NCBI GenBank assembly: GCA_902546725.1
Contig: CACCLB010000001.1
Span: 179,716-243,715, forward strand
Direction of reading: 5' to 3'
DNA length: 64,000 nucleotides
Source of the DNA: an uncultured Bacteroidota bacterium
Lineage (GTDB): Bacteria > Bacteroidota > Bacteroidia > Flavobacteriales > Flavobacteriaceae
Position 1 is the stretch's first letter; each line of letters begins with the position of its first letter. This document shows, in pieces, positions 17,334-24,960 of the stretch. A program made the translations under genes and the position numbers. The notes below the pieces were generated by a model. It made no database searches. It was not told the origin of the DNA and worked only from the letters and a program-made list of their open reading frames with translations.

Positions 17334-17940
17334 CTAATTGTTGTTTAAATGGTGTTAACAGCTCAATATTTTTCAATCCTGGAGAACGCTCAAATTTACT
17401 ATTTACATCAATAGCAAAAAGGGGTAATGGCGTTTTTATTAACTCCTTGATTTTTTTGAGTTCATCAGGGCCGATTCCTCCGCTTAAAAAGAAGGGTTTT
17501 TTAGAGGGATAGGCCTTCAGTAAGGTCCAATCAAAGCCGTAGCCGTTTCCGCCAGGCAGTGCCCCTTTGGTGTCGAATAAAAAATAGTCACAACAAGCCT
17601 CATAGGGGGTGAGTAGGTCAAAATCAAATTGACCCTTTATCGAGAAAGCTTTGATGACTTCTACTCCAAACTCCTTGACCAGCTCGCAATAAGCAGGTGT
17701 TTCCGCTCCGTGAAGCTGGACGGCTTTCAATTGATGCTCGGCTATAGTCGACTGTATATAATCAGCTGTGGCATCTACAAAGACCCCGGTTTTTTTAATC
17801 GCTGCTGGAAGTTTGGGAGTGGGTTGATCGACATAGCGACTGGAAGGCGCCCAAAAGATAAAGCCCATATAGTCGGGTTGTAAAGCCGCTAAAGCCTCAA
17901 TATTTACTATTTCCCGCATGCCGCAAACTTTAAGTCTCAT
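17323..17940 (-). CDS. trpF: Phosphoribosylanthranilate isomerase
   Basis: The 205-aa TIM barrel has [14 protein letters not shown] (catalytic Cys7 in the conserved K-x-C-G motif), [30 protein letters not shown] (catalytic Asp) and [10 protein letters not shown] with [15 protein letters not shown]. It converts N-(5'-phosphoribosyl)-anthranilate to CdRP, the step before TrpC. It overlaps trpC by 4 bp (ATGA) and trpB by 11 bp, consistent with coupled translation in the operon. Confidence 0.96.
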   Translation of the reverse strand: MRLKVCGMREIVNIEALAALQPDYMGFIFWAPSSRYVDQPTPKLPAAIKKTGVFVDATADYIQSTIAEHQLKAVQLHGAETPAYCELVKEFGVEVIKAFSIKGQFDFDLLTPYEACCDYFLFDTKGALPGGNGYGFDWTLLKAYPSKKPFFLSGGIGPDELKKIKELIKTPLPLFAIDVNSKFERSPGLKNIELLTPFKQQLDEL

Positions 17941-18722
17941 TTTTCCAATTGATTTATAAATTTACGAGCTGCTGCTCCAGGGTCTTCGGTCTTCATAAAG
18001 TTTTCTCCAACTAAAAAGCCCTGATAACCATAAGCTTGCAATTCTTGAATGGCAGCTACCTCAGAAATTCCGCTTTCGGAAACTTTGACAAATTCATCAG
18101 GGATTAAGGGTGCCAAAGATCGACTAATGTCTAATGAAACTTCAAAGGTTTTGAGATTGCGGTTGTTGACACCTAGCAGATCCAAAGTGGGCATTAAAGA
18201 TTTTTCCAATTCTTCTTGATTGTGGACTTCCAATAATACTTCTAAGTCCAGTTGTTGGGCAGCAGTTGAAAGTTGTTGAATCTCTGCTCTACTCAATACA
18301 GCAGCAATCAGTAAAATCAAGTCCGCACCATAGGCTTTTGCTTCGATGAGTTGGTATTCATCCACGATAAATTCTTTTCTCAAAAGCGGAAATTCAGTCA
18401 CTGCTCTCGCCAGATTGAGATCGTCCAACGAGCCTCCAAAATACTTTCCGTCTGTAAGTACAGACATCCCACATACCCCAGCGGCTTCATAGCCTTGAGC
18501 TACTGTACTGACGGAAAGACTGCTGTTGATGTTTTGTTTTGAGGGTGAGCGTCTTTTGTGTTCAGCGATGATCCCAGAAGTGCTGTTTCGGAGTCGCTCA
18601 CTCAGTGAGTTTGCCTTGCGGTCGAACAGGGGTGAGGCTTCCCAGTAGGAAGTTGGGAACAGTGTTTTTCTTTGGGCTACTTCAATTTTTTTATCTGCAA
18701 GGATGCGGTCTAAAATGCTCAT
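17937..18722 (-). CDS. trpC: Indole-3-glycerol phosphate synthase
   Basis: The 261-aa TIM barrel has IIAEHKRRSPSK (catalytic Lys and Arg), LRKEFIVDEYQLIEA (catalytic Lys), LEVLLEVHNQEEL, LLGVNNRNLKTF and KVSESGIS. It converts CdRP to indole-3-glycerol phosphate with loss of CO2. It is a stand-alone TrpC, not fused to TrpF as in enteric bacteria. ATGA overlaps join it to trpD upstream and trpF downstream. Confidence 0.97.
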   Translation of the reverse strand: MSILDRILADKKIEVAQRKTLFPTSYWEASPLFDRKANSLSERLRNSTSGIIAEHKRRSPSKQNINSSLSVSTVAQGYEAAGVCGMSVLTDGKYFGGSLDDLNLARAVTEFPLLRKEFIVDEYQLIEAKAYGADLILLIAAVLSRAEIQQLSTAAQQLDLEVLLEVHNQEELEKSLMPTLDLLGVNNRNLKTFEVSLDISRSLAPLIPDEFVKVSESGISEVAAIQELQAYGYQGFLVGENFMKTEDPGAAARKFINQLEK

Positions 18723-19714
18723 GATTGACTCAGTTTTTGAAGGGTTTTAAATGCTTTTAGGGCTTCTCCAGATTCCAACGAAGCTTTGGCCTCTTCAAAG
18801 CCCTCAATGGGAGAAAGATCTTTTGCTGTTGCGATGGCCATGCCCGCATTTGCACAAACCACATTGTGCTGCTCTTGGCTTCCTTTATTGTTTAAAATAG
18901 CTGTAAATATAGCAGCGGATGAATCGACAGTTTCTCCGCCAGCAATGGTTGAAGCTTGATGCGCTAATACTCCAAAGTCTTGTGGGGTCAAGACGCGCTC
19001 TCCTTTATTACTAAACGCTTTTGTAGCACCTGTAAGCGAGATTTCATCATAACCGTCTAAGGCGTAAAGTACCGTAAAACGACTGGCTGTTTTTTGAAAG
19101 AGGTAGTAATAAAGTCGTGCTAATTCTAAATTGAATACTCCTGTTAATTGATACTTGGGAAAAGCCGGATTGACTAAGGGTCCTAGCATATTAAAAAACG
19201 TCTTTAACCCTAGTTCTCTGCGCACGGGAGCAACATTTTTCATGGCCGGGTGGAAGAGCGGAGCGTGTAAAATACAGATCCCGGCTTCATCCATGCAGCG
19301 TTTTAAAAAGTCAGTCTCGTTTGAAAAGCGAATGTCTAAAGCTTCAAGTACATTACTTGAGCCACAGCCTGAAGAGACCCCATAGTTGCCGTGCTTGGTT
19401 ACTTTTACTCCTGCTCCTGCCGTGACAAAAGCTGAAAGGGTAGAGATGTTAAAAGTGTTTTTTTCGTCTCCGCCAGTTCCGCATAAATCAATGGCTTCAA
19501 ATTCGCTGAGGTCAACTGCTATACAGAGTTCTAATAAAGCAGAACGGAAGCCTTCCAGTTCTTCTAAACTAATACTGCGCACCATAAATACGGTTAAAAA
19601 TGCTGCAATTTGTGAAGGGTTGTATTTCCCGTCTGCAATATTGATGATGACTTGACGAGCCTGTTCACTCGTCAATTGCTCATGCTGAATAAGTTGATTG
19701 AGAATTGCTTTCAT
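18719..19714 (-). CDS. trpD: Anthranilate phosphoribosyltransferase
   Basis: The 331-aa protein has the PRPP-binding loop DLCGTGGDEKNTFNIST (about residue 76), KHGNYGVSSGCGSSNVLEAL, HPAMKNVAPVRRELG and FNMLGPLVNP. It transfers phosphoribose from PRPP to anthranilate. The N-terminal helical domain (LTSEQARQVIINIADG) is present, so the gene looks full length. It overlaps trpG by 4 bp and trpC by 4 bp. Confidence 0.97.
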   Translation of the reverse strand: MKAILNQLIQHEQLTSEQARQVIINIADGKYNPSQIAAFLTVFMVRSISLEELEGFRSALLELCIAVDLSEFEAIDLCGTGGDEKNTFNISTLSAFVTAGAGVKVTKHGNYGVSSGCGSSNVLEALDIRFSNETDFLKRCMDEAGICILHAPLFHPAMKNVAPVRRELGLKTFFNMLGPLVNPAFPKYQLTGVFNLELARLYYYLFQKTASRFTVLYALDGYDEISLTGATKAFSNKGERVLTPQDFGVLAHQASTIAGGETVDSSAAIFTAILNNKGSQEQHNVVCANAGMAIATAKDLSPIEGFEEAKASLESGEALKAFKTLQKLSQS

Positions 19715-20280
19715 ATACTGCTGTTGATCCAGTTGGCTAATATGGTTTTACCGTGGGGTGTCAATACCGATTCGGGATGGTATTGTACCGCACGTACATC
19801 GTAAGTTTTATGTCTTAAGGACATCAACTGTCCTTGGTCGTCCACTGAGGTTGCTTCTAAACTTTCGGGCAAGGGGCTAGCAACCACCCAGGAATGGTAA
19901 CGCCCTACTTCAAAACTTTGAGGGAGTCCTTTAAAAAGAAGGTCCTCTTCAGTAATCCTTACAGGGGTAGCAATACCGTGATAGACTTTGTCAAGGTTGA
20001 TCAGCGAGCCACCAAAAACCTCACCAATAGCTTGCTGCCCAAGGCAGATTCCCAATATTTTTTTGGTGGGTGCATAGCGCTCTATGGCAGCCTTGAGTAG
20101 GCCCGACTCGTCCGGAATTCCAGGACCGGGAGAGAGTAGGATGAAAGGATAGGCTTCCAATTCATCTAATTCAAATTGGTCGTTGCGCTTTACCGTGACC
20201 TCACAATCCAGTTCTTCCAAATAATGAACAAGATTGTAGGTAAACGAATCGTAATTATCGATAACAAATACTTTTTTCAT
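19711..20280 (-). CDS. trpG: Anthranilate synthase component II (glutamine amidotransferase)
   Basis: The 189-aa class I amidotransferase has its catalytic Cys in ILGICLGQQAIGEVFGG and His/Glu in VQYHPESVLTPHG. The conserved IDNYDSFTYNLVHYLEEL opens the protein. It supplies ammonia to TrpE for anthranilate synthesis. It sits 5 bp after trpE and overlaps trpD by 4 bp. A shared role with p-aminobenzoate synthase (PabA) is common for this family and cannot be excluded. Confidence 0.96.
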   Translation of the reverse strand: MKKVFVIDNYDSFTYNLVHYLEELDCEVTVKRNDQFELDELEAYPFILLSPGPGIPDESGLLKAAIERYAPTKKILGICLGQQAIGEVFGGSLINLDKVYHGIATPVRITEEDLLFKGLPQSFEVGRYHSWVVASPLPESLEATSVDDQGQLMSLRHKTYDVRAVQYHPESVLTPHGKTILANWINSSI

Positions 20281-20285
20281 TTGTT

Positions 20286-21686
20286 TTATACTTTTTCTGC
20301 AAGGCTTAAAGCCTTGTCTAAGGCACCTAATTTATTATACACTTCTTGAAGCTCATTTTCTGGAACAGAGTCTGCTACAATTCCAGCTCCAGCCTGATAG
20401 TGTAATTGGTTGTGTTGACTTAAAAAAGAACGAATGATGATGGCATGGTTAAAATTTCCGTCAAAATCGAGGTAACCAATGGCTCCCCCATAAAAGTTTC
20501 GTTTGGTTTTTTCATAGCGATCAATGAGTTGGAGTGCTTTGTGCTTGGGAGCACCACTCAGTGTTCCAGCAGGGAAAGTATCAGCGACTACTCTAAATGT
20601 CTTAGCTGCTGCTTTCATCTTACAACTCACCTTAGAAACAAGGTGAATCACATGAGAGTAAAATTGAATCTCCCTGTTTTTTTCGACCACCACCTCTGAA
20701 CCGTTTCGACTTAAATCATTTCGAGCCAAATCAACCAGCATCACATGCTCGCTGTTTTCTTTTGGATCTTTGGAGAGTTCCAAAGCAGCGGCGGCATCTT
20801 CTTCGTCATTTCCCGTTCGTTTAAAAGTCCCTGCTATCGGGTGAATTTCCGCTTTTCCATCTTGAACGACAAGTTGCGCCTCGGGTGAACTGCCAAATAT
20901 TTTAAAATCTCCATAATCAAAATAGAAGAGGTAGGGCGATGGGTTGATGGAGCGAAGGGTGCGATATACATTAAAATCGTCTCCTTGAAAACTTTGGCTG
21001 AACCTACGCGACAAAACCAATTGAAAGACATCACCGCGAAAACAGTGTTGCTTGCCTTGCTCTACATATTCTAAAAATTCAGCATCCGTCAGGTTCGAAC
21101 TTTTCTCCCCCTTTTTTTCAAAGCTAAATTTACTTTGCTGTTTGCCGTTGATCAGTTGTTCCAGTTGCTCTAAATTGTGTTGACCGTCGCTACTGTGAGA
21201 AAACAAATGGGCCTCGTGATTGAACAAGCTAATAGCAATGATGTTCTGATACACTGCATAGTAGATGTCTGGAATGTCTTGCCCTTGCTTCTTCTTATTC
21301 AACTCAATTTGCTCAAAATACGCTACCGCATCGTGGGCGATATACCCAAAAATACCGTTGCTGATGAACTTAAAAGGATAGTTTTTAGTTTTGAGTTGTC
21401 GTGAAAAGCTGTGAATCTTTTCTGGGATATCTGTGTCTGGGTTTAGTTCCAGTTCTTCTGAACTACCGTCTGGATAATGGGTAGTCAGCTTGCCGTTTTT
21501 GAGTGCAATGCTCGCAATTGGATTGCAGCAGATGTAGGAAAAGTCGTTGTTGTTGGCATGGTAATCACTACTTTCCAATAAAAGGCTGTGTGGAAATACA
21601 TCTCTTATTTTTAAATATACGCTTACGGGAGTAAGGGTATCTGCCAGTATTTTTTTATGTTCTGATTGAAGGGTAAAAGACTTCAT
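20286..21686 (-). CDS. trpE: Anthranilate synthase component I
   Basis: The 466-aa chorismate-binding enzyme has the N-terminal feedback motif SLLLESSDYH (the LLES element that binds tryptophan), then GSSPEAQLVV, HPIAGTFKRTG, ELSKDPKENSEHVMLVDLAR and TFPAGTLSGAPKHKAL. It makes anthranilate from chorismate using ammonia from TrpG. It is the first structural gene of the operon and is preceded by a complete attenuator with a Trp-rich leader peptide. The LLES motif also predicts inhibition of the enzyme by tryptophan. Confidence 0.97.
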   Translation of the reverse strand: MKSFTLQSEHKKILADTLTPVSVYLKIRDVFPHSLLLESSDYHANNNDFSYICCNPIASIALKNGKLTTHYPDGSSEELELNPDTDIPEKIHSFSRQLKTKNYPFKFISNGIFGYIAHDAVAYFEQIELNKKKQGQDIPDIYYAVYQNIIAISLFNHEAHLFSHSSDGQHNLEQLEQLINGKQQSKFSFEKKGEKSSNLTDAEFLEYVEQGKQHCFRGDVFQLVLSRRFSQSFQGDDFNVYRTLRSINPSPYLFYFDYGDFKIFGSSPEAQLVVQDGKAEIHPIAGTFKRTGNDEEDAAAALELSKDPKENSEHVMLVDLARNDLSRNGSEVVVEKNREIQFYSHVIHLVSKVSCKMKAAAKTFRVVADTFPAGTLSGAPKHKALQLIDRYEKTKRNFYGGAIGYLDFDGNFNHAIIIRSFLSQHNQLHYQAGAGIVADSVPENELQEVYNKLGALDKALSLAEKV

Positions 21687-21694
21687 TTTAGGTC

Positions 21695-21727
21695 AATTAA
21701 AAAAGGCCTGTCGTGATGACAAGCCTT
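21695..21727 (-). terminator. Intrinsic terminator of the trp attenuator (3:4)
   Basis: On the minus strand AAGGC-T-TGTC, loop ATCAC, GACA-G-GCCTT forms a hairpin of 9 bp with one internal mismatch. It is followed directly by a T-rich tract (TTTTTTAATT), 8 nt before the trpE start codon. Confidence 0.85.
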
Positions 21728-21756
21728 GAATTTATATGCGGTTTGGTTTCACGATT

Positions 21757-21810
21757 TCACTGCTGAAATGTGTTCCACCATTCGTTTAAAAAAATTATTG
21801 TTCGATTCAT
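21757..21810 (-). CDS. trpL: trp operon leader peptide
   Basis: The 17-codon ORF MNRTIIFLNEWWNTFQQ (below the length cut of the ORF track) has two adjacent Trp codons at positions 11-12, inside the 5' arm of attenuator hairpin 1:2. Its stop codon lies in the 3' arm of that hairpin. The ATG lies only 5 nt past the -7 box TATATTTG, so the transcript has almost no 5' UTR and may be translated as a leaderless message. No Shine-Dalgarno site is seen, as is usual in this phylum. Confidence 0.85.
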   Translation of the reverse strand: MNRTIIFLNEWWNTFQQ

Positions 21811-21815
21811 TAAAT

Positions 21816-21848
21816 CAAATATAGTACAAATAGTTTATTAACCCCAAA
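21816..21848 (-). promoter_or_regulatory. trp operon promoter
   Basis: The minus strand has TATATTTG (+ strand 21816-21823), a perfect match to the Bacteroidota -7 consensus TAnnTTTG. TTTG (+ strand 21845-21848) lies 21 nt upstream as the -33 element. Transcription would start at or within a few bases of the trpL ATG. Confidence 0.75.
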
Positions 21849-21865
21849 TCCCCGAACAATAATTA

Positions 21866-21949
21866 TTAATTTTTAGCGTGTGAACCGTCGCAGTAACCGT
21901 TTGGATTTTGAGTGTTACCACATCCACATTTTGGTCTATTGATCTTCAT
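21866..21949 (-). CDS. 27-residue CDGSH-type iron-sulfur mini-protein
   Basis: This short ORF was not in the supplied track. It encodes a 27-aa protein with CGCGNTQNPNGYCDGSH at residues 8-24. The spacing C-x-C-x9-C-DGS-H supplies the three Cys and one His that bind a 2Fe-2S cluster in CDGSH (mitoNEET-type) proteins, where a single motif is normally carried on a domain of 40 or more residues. The start ATG lies 4 bp after the yceI stop on the same strand, so it is third in a marR-yceI operon. Being so short it may need to dimerise. Function is unknown; redox or metal sensing is a guess. Confidence 0.75.
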   Translation of the reverse strand: MKINRPKCGCGNTQNPNGYCDGSHAKN

Positions 21950-21953
21950 CTTA

Positions 21954-22520
21954 TTAAAATTTTAAGTTTACAGCCAATTCGAAATCATCATAAATCATTT
22001 TATCTCCTAAGTTTTCGAAAAAACTTGCAGAGCGAAAACGCACATCGTATTTTGAACGGTCAACAACCAATTTTGTCATGGCTGTGTTTCCTTCAACATG
22101 CATCTCAAAATCAATTGGATGTGTAATCCCTTTAATCGTTAAGGCACCACTCATAAGGTAGTGATTTTGCATTTTCATCTCACTTTTTGTAATGATTAAA
22201 GATGCTTTTGGAAATTTATCGACACTAAAAAAGTCATCAGACTTTAAATGCCCTTCCAGTTTTCCTTTGTACTCACCAGTAAGATCTGTACAACTTATAC
22301 TGGTCATATCAACAGTAAAGCTTCCTCCTGAAATCATATCTCCGTCCATCTCCAGACTTCCGTCGATTAAATTGATGTTTCCTTCGTGCTCACCAGTTAC
22401 TTTTTTAGCCATCCAGTGAATGTTGCTTTCATTAGCTTCAATCTTGATAATGGTAGACTGACTCCATGCAGTTGCAAAACTTATAAGAATTAAGCTTAGG
22501 GTAATCATTTTCTTTTTCAT
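21954..22520 (-). CDS. YceI-family lipid-binding-like secreted protein
   Basis: The 188-aa protein has a signal peptide (MKKKMITLSLILISFATAWS) and a lipocalin-like YceI barrel: NIHWMAKKVTGEHEGNINL, SGGSFTVDMTSI, LKSDDFFSVDKFPKASLII, MSGALTIKGITHPIDFEM. YceI proteins bind isoprenoid chains in the periplasm and often respond to stress. The gene lies 14 bp after marR and 4 bp before the mini-CDGSH gene, all on the minus strand, so it is probably under MarR control. Confidence 0.9.
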   Translation of the reverse strand: MKKKMITLSLILISFATAWSQSTIIKIEANESNIHWMAKKVTGEHEGNINLIDGSLEMDGDMISGGSFTVDMTSISCTDLTGEYKGKLEGHLKSDDFFSVDKFPKASLIITKSEMKMQNHYLMSGALTIKGITHPIDFEMHVEGNTAMTKLVVDRSKYDVRFRSASFFENLGDKMIYDDFELAVNLKF

Positions 22521-22534
22521 AGCAATTTTTAATT

Positions 22535-22951
22535 TTAGTTAAATTTTAATTGTTTCAATAGCGAAACAATCTTTTCTTTTTCATCTTCTTTTAAGTGACC
22601 CACCATTTCCTCTTCTGCACGATCAATTACTGGATCGATTTGTTCTAGAAAGGCCAGTCCTTCAGCTGTGATGAACAACTCAATTTTTCTTCTATTTTCT
22701 ATGCAAATAGTGCGTTTAACATATGATTTCTCGATTAATTTATCGATCAGTCGGGTGGTGTTACTCATTTTATTTGTCATATGTTCTTGGACCGTTGACA
22801 AATTTGCCGCAACTCCCTTTTGACCTCTTAAAATCCGAAGTACATTGAACTGCTGAATCGAAACTCCAAAAGGTTTTAAAGCGAGCATTAATTTGTCATT
22901 TATCTCACAATTCGATTTGATCAGCGTAATTATTATTTCTTTTGAACTCAT
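22535..22951 (-). CDS. MarR-family transcriptional regulator
   Basis: The 138-aa winged-helix protein has the recognition region QFNVLRILRGQKGVAANLSTVQEHM, followed by SNTTRLIDKLIEKSYVKRT and the wing with ENRRKIELFITAEG. It is the first gene of the marR-yceI-CDGSH operon. A palindrome between its -7 box and ATG indicates autoregulation. The signal it senses is not visible; MarR proteins of this kind usually respond to small aromatic compounds or oxidants. Confidence 0.9.
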   Translation of the reverse strand: MSSKEIIITLIKSNCEINDKLMLALKPFGVSIQQFNVLRILRGQKGVAANLSTVQEHMTNKMSNTTRLIDKLIEKSYVKRTICIENRRKIELFITAEGLAFLEQIDPVIDRAEEEMVGHLKEDEKEKIVSLLKQLKFN

Positions 22952-22955
22952 TGAT

Positions 22956-22985
22956 GTAACTACAACATTTGTAGGTACAAATATA
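22956..22985 (-). promoter_or_regulatory. marR operon promoter and palindromic operator
   Basis: The + strand has CTACAACATTTGTAG (22960-22974), a perfect 6-bp inverted repeat with a 3-bp spacer, extended by GTA/TAC one base further out on each side. Directly upstream on the minus strand is TATATTTG (22978-22985), a perfect -7 box. A protein on the palindrome would block transcription start, which fits MarR autorepression. Confidence 0.75.
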
Positions 22986-23063
22986 AATAAAATTTTTACA
23001 ATTCAAACTTTTTTTTGATTTGTTTGAAAAGTCTAGCTATTGTACCTTAGCTAAAAAACAAGA

Positions 23064-23372
23064 ATGGATTTATCACAAGAAGCTTGGACTTCCAAACAAG
23101 CATCATCATCAGGTAGTATCATTATTGACGTTAGGACCCCCGAGGAATATGAGGCTGGGCATTTGGTCAATGCACACTTATTAGACATTCGCGATCCCCA
23201 AGGATTTATGGATGGAATGGAAACTTTGGATAAGTCCCAGACCTATTTTGTGTATTGCCGTTCTGGAGCGCGTAGTGCTCAGGCCTGTCAAATTTTTAAT
23301 CAGCAGGGAATAGCAGATTGCTATAATCTTTTAGGTGGAATTTTAGAATGGGAGGGTGAGATAGAAAATTGA
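23064..23372 (+). CDS. Rhodanese-like domain protein
   Basis: The 102-aa single rhodanese domain has IIIDVRTPEEYEAGHLVNA near the N-terminus and the active-site loop VYCRSGARSAQA with catalytic Cys near residue 72. Such proteins carry a persulfide on that Cys and move sulfur or handle sulfide. It has no signal peptide, so it is cytoplasmic. It is divergent from marR and is followed 36 bp later by the broken DUF2851 gene. Confidence 0.9.
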   Translation: MDLSQEAWTSKQASSSGSIIIDVRTPEEYEAGHLVNAHLLDIRDPQGFMDGMETLDKSQTYFVYCRSGARSAQACQIFNQQGIADCYNLLGGILEWEGEIEN

Positions 23373-23408
23373 TAACTTAGAACCTGGCTTCCCCAAAGCT
23401 TACTTTAT

Positions 23409-24685
23409 ATGAACGAATCCTTACTCCATTATTTGTGGAGATTTCAAAAATTCTCCAAATCTGATTTACAAACTTTAGATGGGCAATCTTTGGAAATTTT
23501 ATTTCCAGGACATTTAAATACACTTGCAGGTCCTGATTTTTCACAGGCTAAAATATATTTAGATCAATTGTATTGGGATGGTGCCGTGGAGCTTCATATG
23601 AATGCTTCAGACTGGTTTCGGCATGGGCATCAAAATGACAGTGCTTATGACAATGTAATTCTGCACGTGGTTTGGAATTTTGATTACGATGTATGTTATC
23701 CCAACGGTACACCCATTCCCACACTAGAGTTGAGTAATTATGTAGCTGCCGAAACCTTGGATAAATACAGCAGCTGTTTTTTAAAAAAGCCACAGTTTAT
23801 CTCCTGAGAAAAGGAGTTGGGTACATTTTCCACTGCTAAATGGCTGGCCTTTCAAGAGCGTTTATTTGTAGAGCGTATGGAATTGCGAACCCAAGTGATC
23901 AATGAACAGTTAGAAAAATCTAAGAACGATTGGGAGGCTGTTTTTTTTTTGTATTGCTGTCCAAGGGTTTTGGACTCAACCTTAATGGGGAGGCATTTTA
24001 TGCCATGGCAGCATCCATTCCATTTAAACGCCTACTTCAGTTAAGATCAGATCCCTTAGATTTAGAAGCTTTGTTTATGGGACAAGCAGGGCTTTTAGCT
24101 CACCCATTAAAAGGGAGCTATCACAAAGAGTTGTTCCAACGTTACATTTATATCAAGTCTAAATACAAACTCTCAATAAACCCTGCAATGAGATTGCACT
24201 TTGCCCGATTGCGACCTCCCAACTTTCCGACCATACGTTTGGCTCAATTGGCTCAAGTTTACGCAAAGTCAGCGGCCTTATTTCAAGCTGTAGTCCAGGA
24301 GTCGAGCCTGTCAAACTGTTATAAATTATTTGATGTGGAGGCAAGTGGTTATTGGGAAAGGCACTATAATTTTGAGGTGGAAAGCAGGCCCAATCCCAAA
24401 AGGCTAAGCAGGGGATTTTTTGAGTTGCTTTTGATTAATACCCTGATTCCTGTCCGCTTTGCCTATGCTAAATACTGTGGCAGTCTCAGCGAAGATTCTC
24501 TTTTTGAATGGGCAGCAGCAGTCCCAGCAGAAAACAATCGGATTTTAAGCAAGTTTAGAGCTCTAGAGGTTCCCCAAATCAATGCTGTAGGAACACAATC
24601 TCTCTTACACCTCTATAAGAATTATTGTAAATTCAAAAAATGCCTCTCCTGCCAGGTCGGTCACGAAATGATGAAAACAGTTTAA
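23409..24685 (+). pseudogene. DUF2851 gene broken by an in-frame TGA and a poly-T frameshift
   Basis: Three ORF pieces form one DUF2851 protein of about 425 aa: MNESLLHYLWRFQKFSKSDL with HLNTLAGPDFSQAKI and VELHMNASDWFRHGHQ; then EKELGTFSTAKWLAFQERL to KNDWEAVFF; then VLLSKGFGLNLNGEAFYAM to the end. The first break is a TGA at 23805-23807 in FIS-stop-EKEL, where a Cys codon would fit. The second is at a T10 run (23941-23950), where T8 or T11 would restore the frame. The family's function is not known. It is either a true pseudogene or affected by sequence errors; two independent lesions favour decay. Confidence 0.85.
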
Positions 24686-24723
24686 GTCAATTCTGGCTTT
24701 TGAAGAAAAAAAGTAACTTTACG

Positions 24724-24954
24724 ATGATGAAAACACCCCAAAACATTAGATTGTTTTTTGAACGCAACGGTTTTGCTGTATCGACCAGGCTTGCAGAGGT
24801 TCTTGGGATGAAGGTAAAGAGTGTCCGTTTGTTTTTTATTTATGCTTCTTTTGCAACCTTGGTCGGAGGATTTGTGCTTTATCTCACCCTGGCTTTTTGG
24901 ATGAAGCTTAAAGATATGGTATATACCAAGAGAAGTTCTGTTTTTGATCTATAA
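24724..24954 (+). CDS. PspC-domain membrane protein
   Basis: The 76-aa protein starts at MMKTPQNIRL; the longer ORF from 24640 runs into the upstream gene. VSTRLAEVLGMKVKSVRLFFIY followed by a hydrophobic helix (ASFATLVGGFVLYLTLAFWM) is the PspC core. PspC-type proteins sit in the inner membrane and relate to envelope stress. It is intact although both neighbours are broken. Confidence 0.8.
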   Translation: MMKTPQNIRLFFERNGFAVSTRLAEVLGMKVKSVRLFFIYASFATLVGGFVLYLTLAFWMKLKDMVYTKRSSVFDL

Positions 24955-24960
24955 AGCCTC

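Larger units (their letters stand above)
21687..21810 (-). promoter_or_regulatory. trp operon transcription attenuator
   Basis: Read on the minus strand, the leader can fold into the three classical alternatives. Hairpin 1:2 starts at the tandem Trp codons (TGGT with ACCA, CAC with GTG, ATTTCA-GCAG-TGAAAT). Antiterminator 2:3 pairs TCGTGA with TCACGA and CAAACC with GGCTTG (one mismatch) around a 3x3 internal loop. Terminator 3:4 is AAGGCTTGTC/GACAGGCCTT followed by T6. A ribosome stalled at the Trp codons would free region 2 and allow read-through. All elements are seen in the sequence; the regulation is established for the architecture and inferred here. Confidence 0.88.

Noticed and set aside
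23805-23807. TGA in the DUF2851 gene read as selenocysteine
   Set aside because: It stands where Cys fits, but no SECIS-like hairpin was noticed, the same gene has a separate frameshift, and nearby genes carry TAA and TAG lesions.
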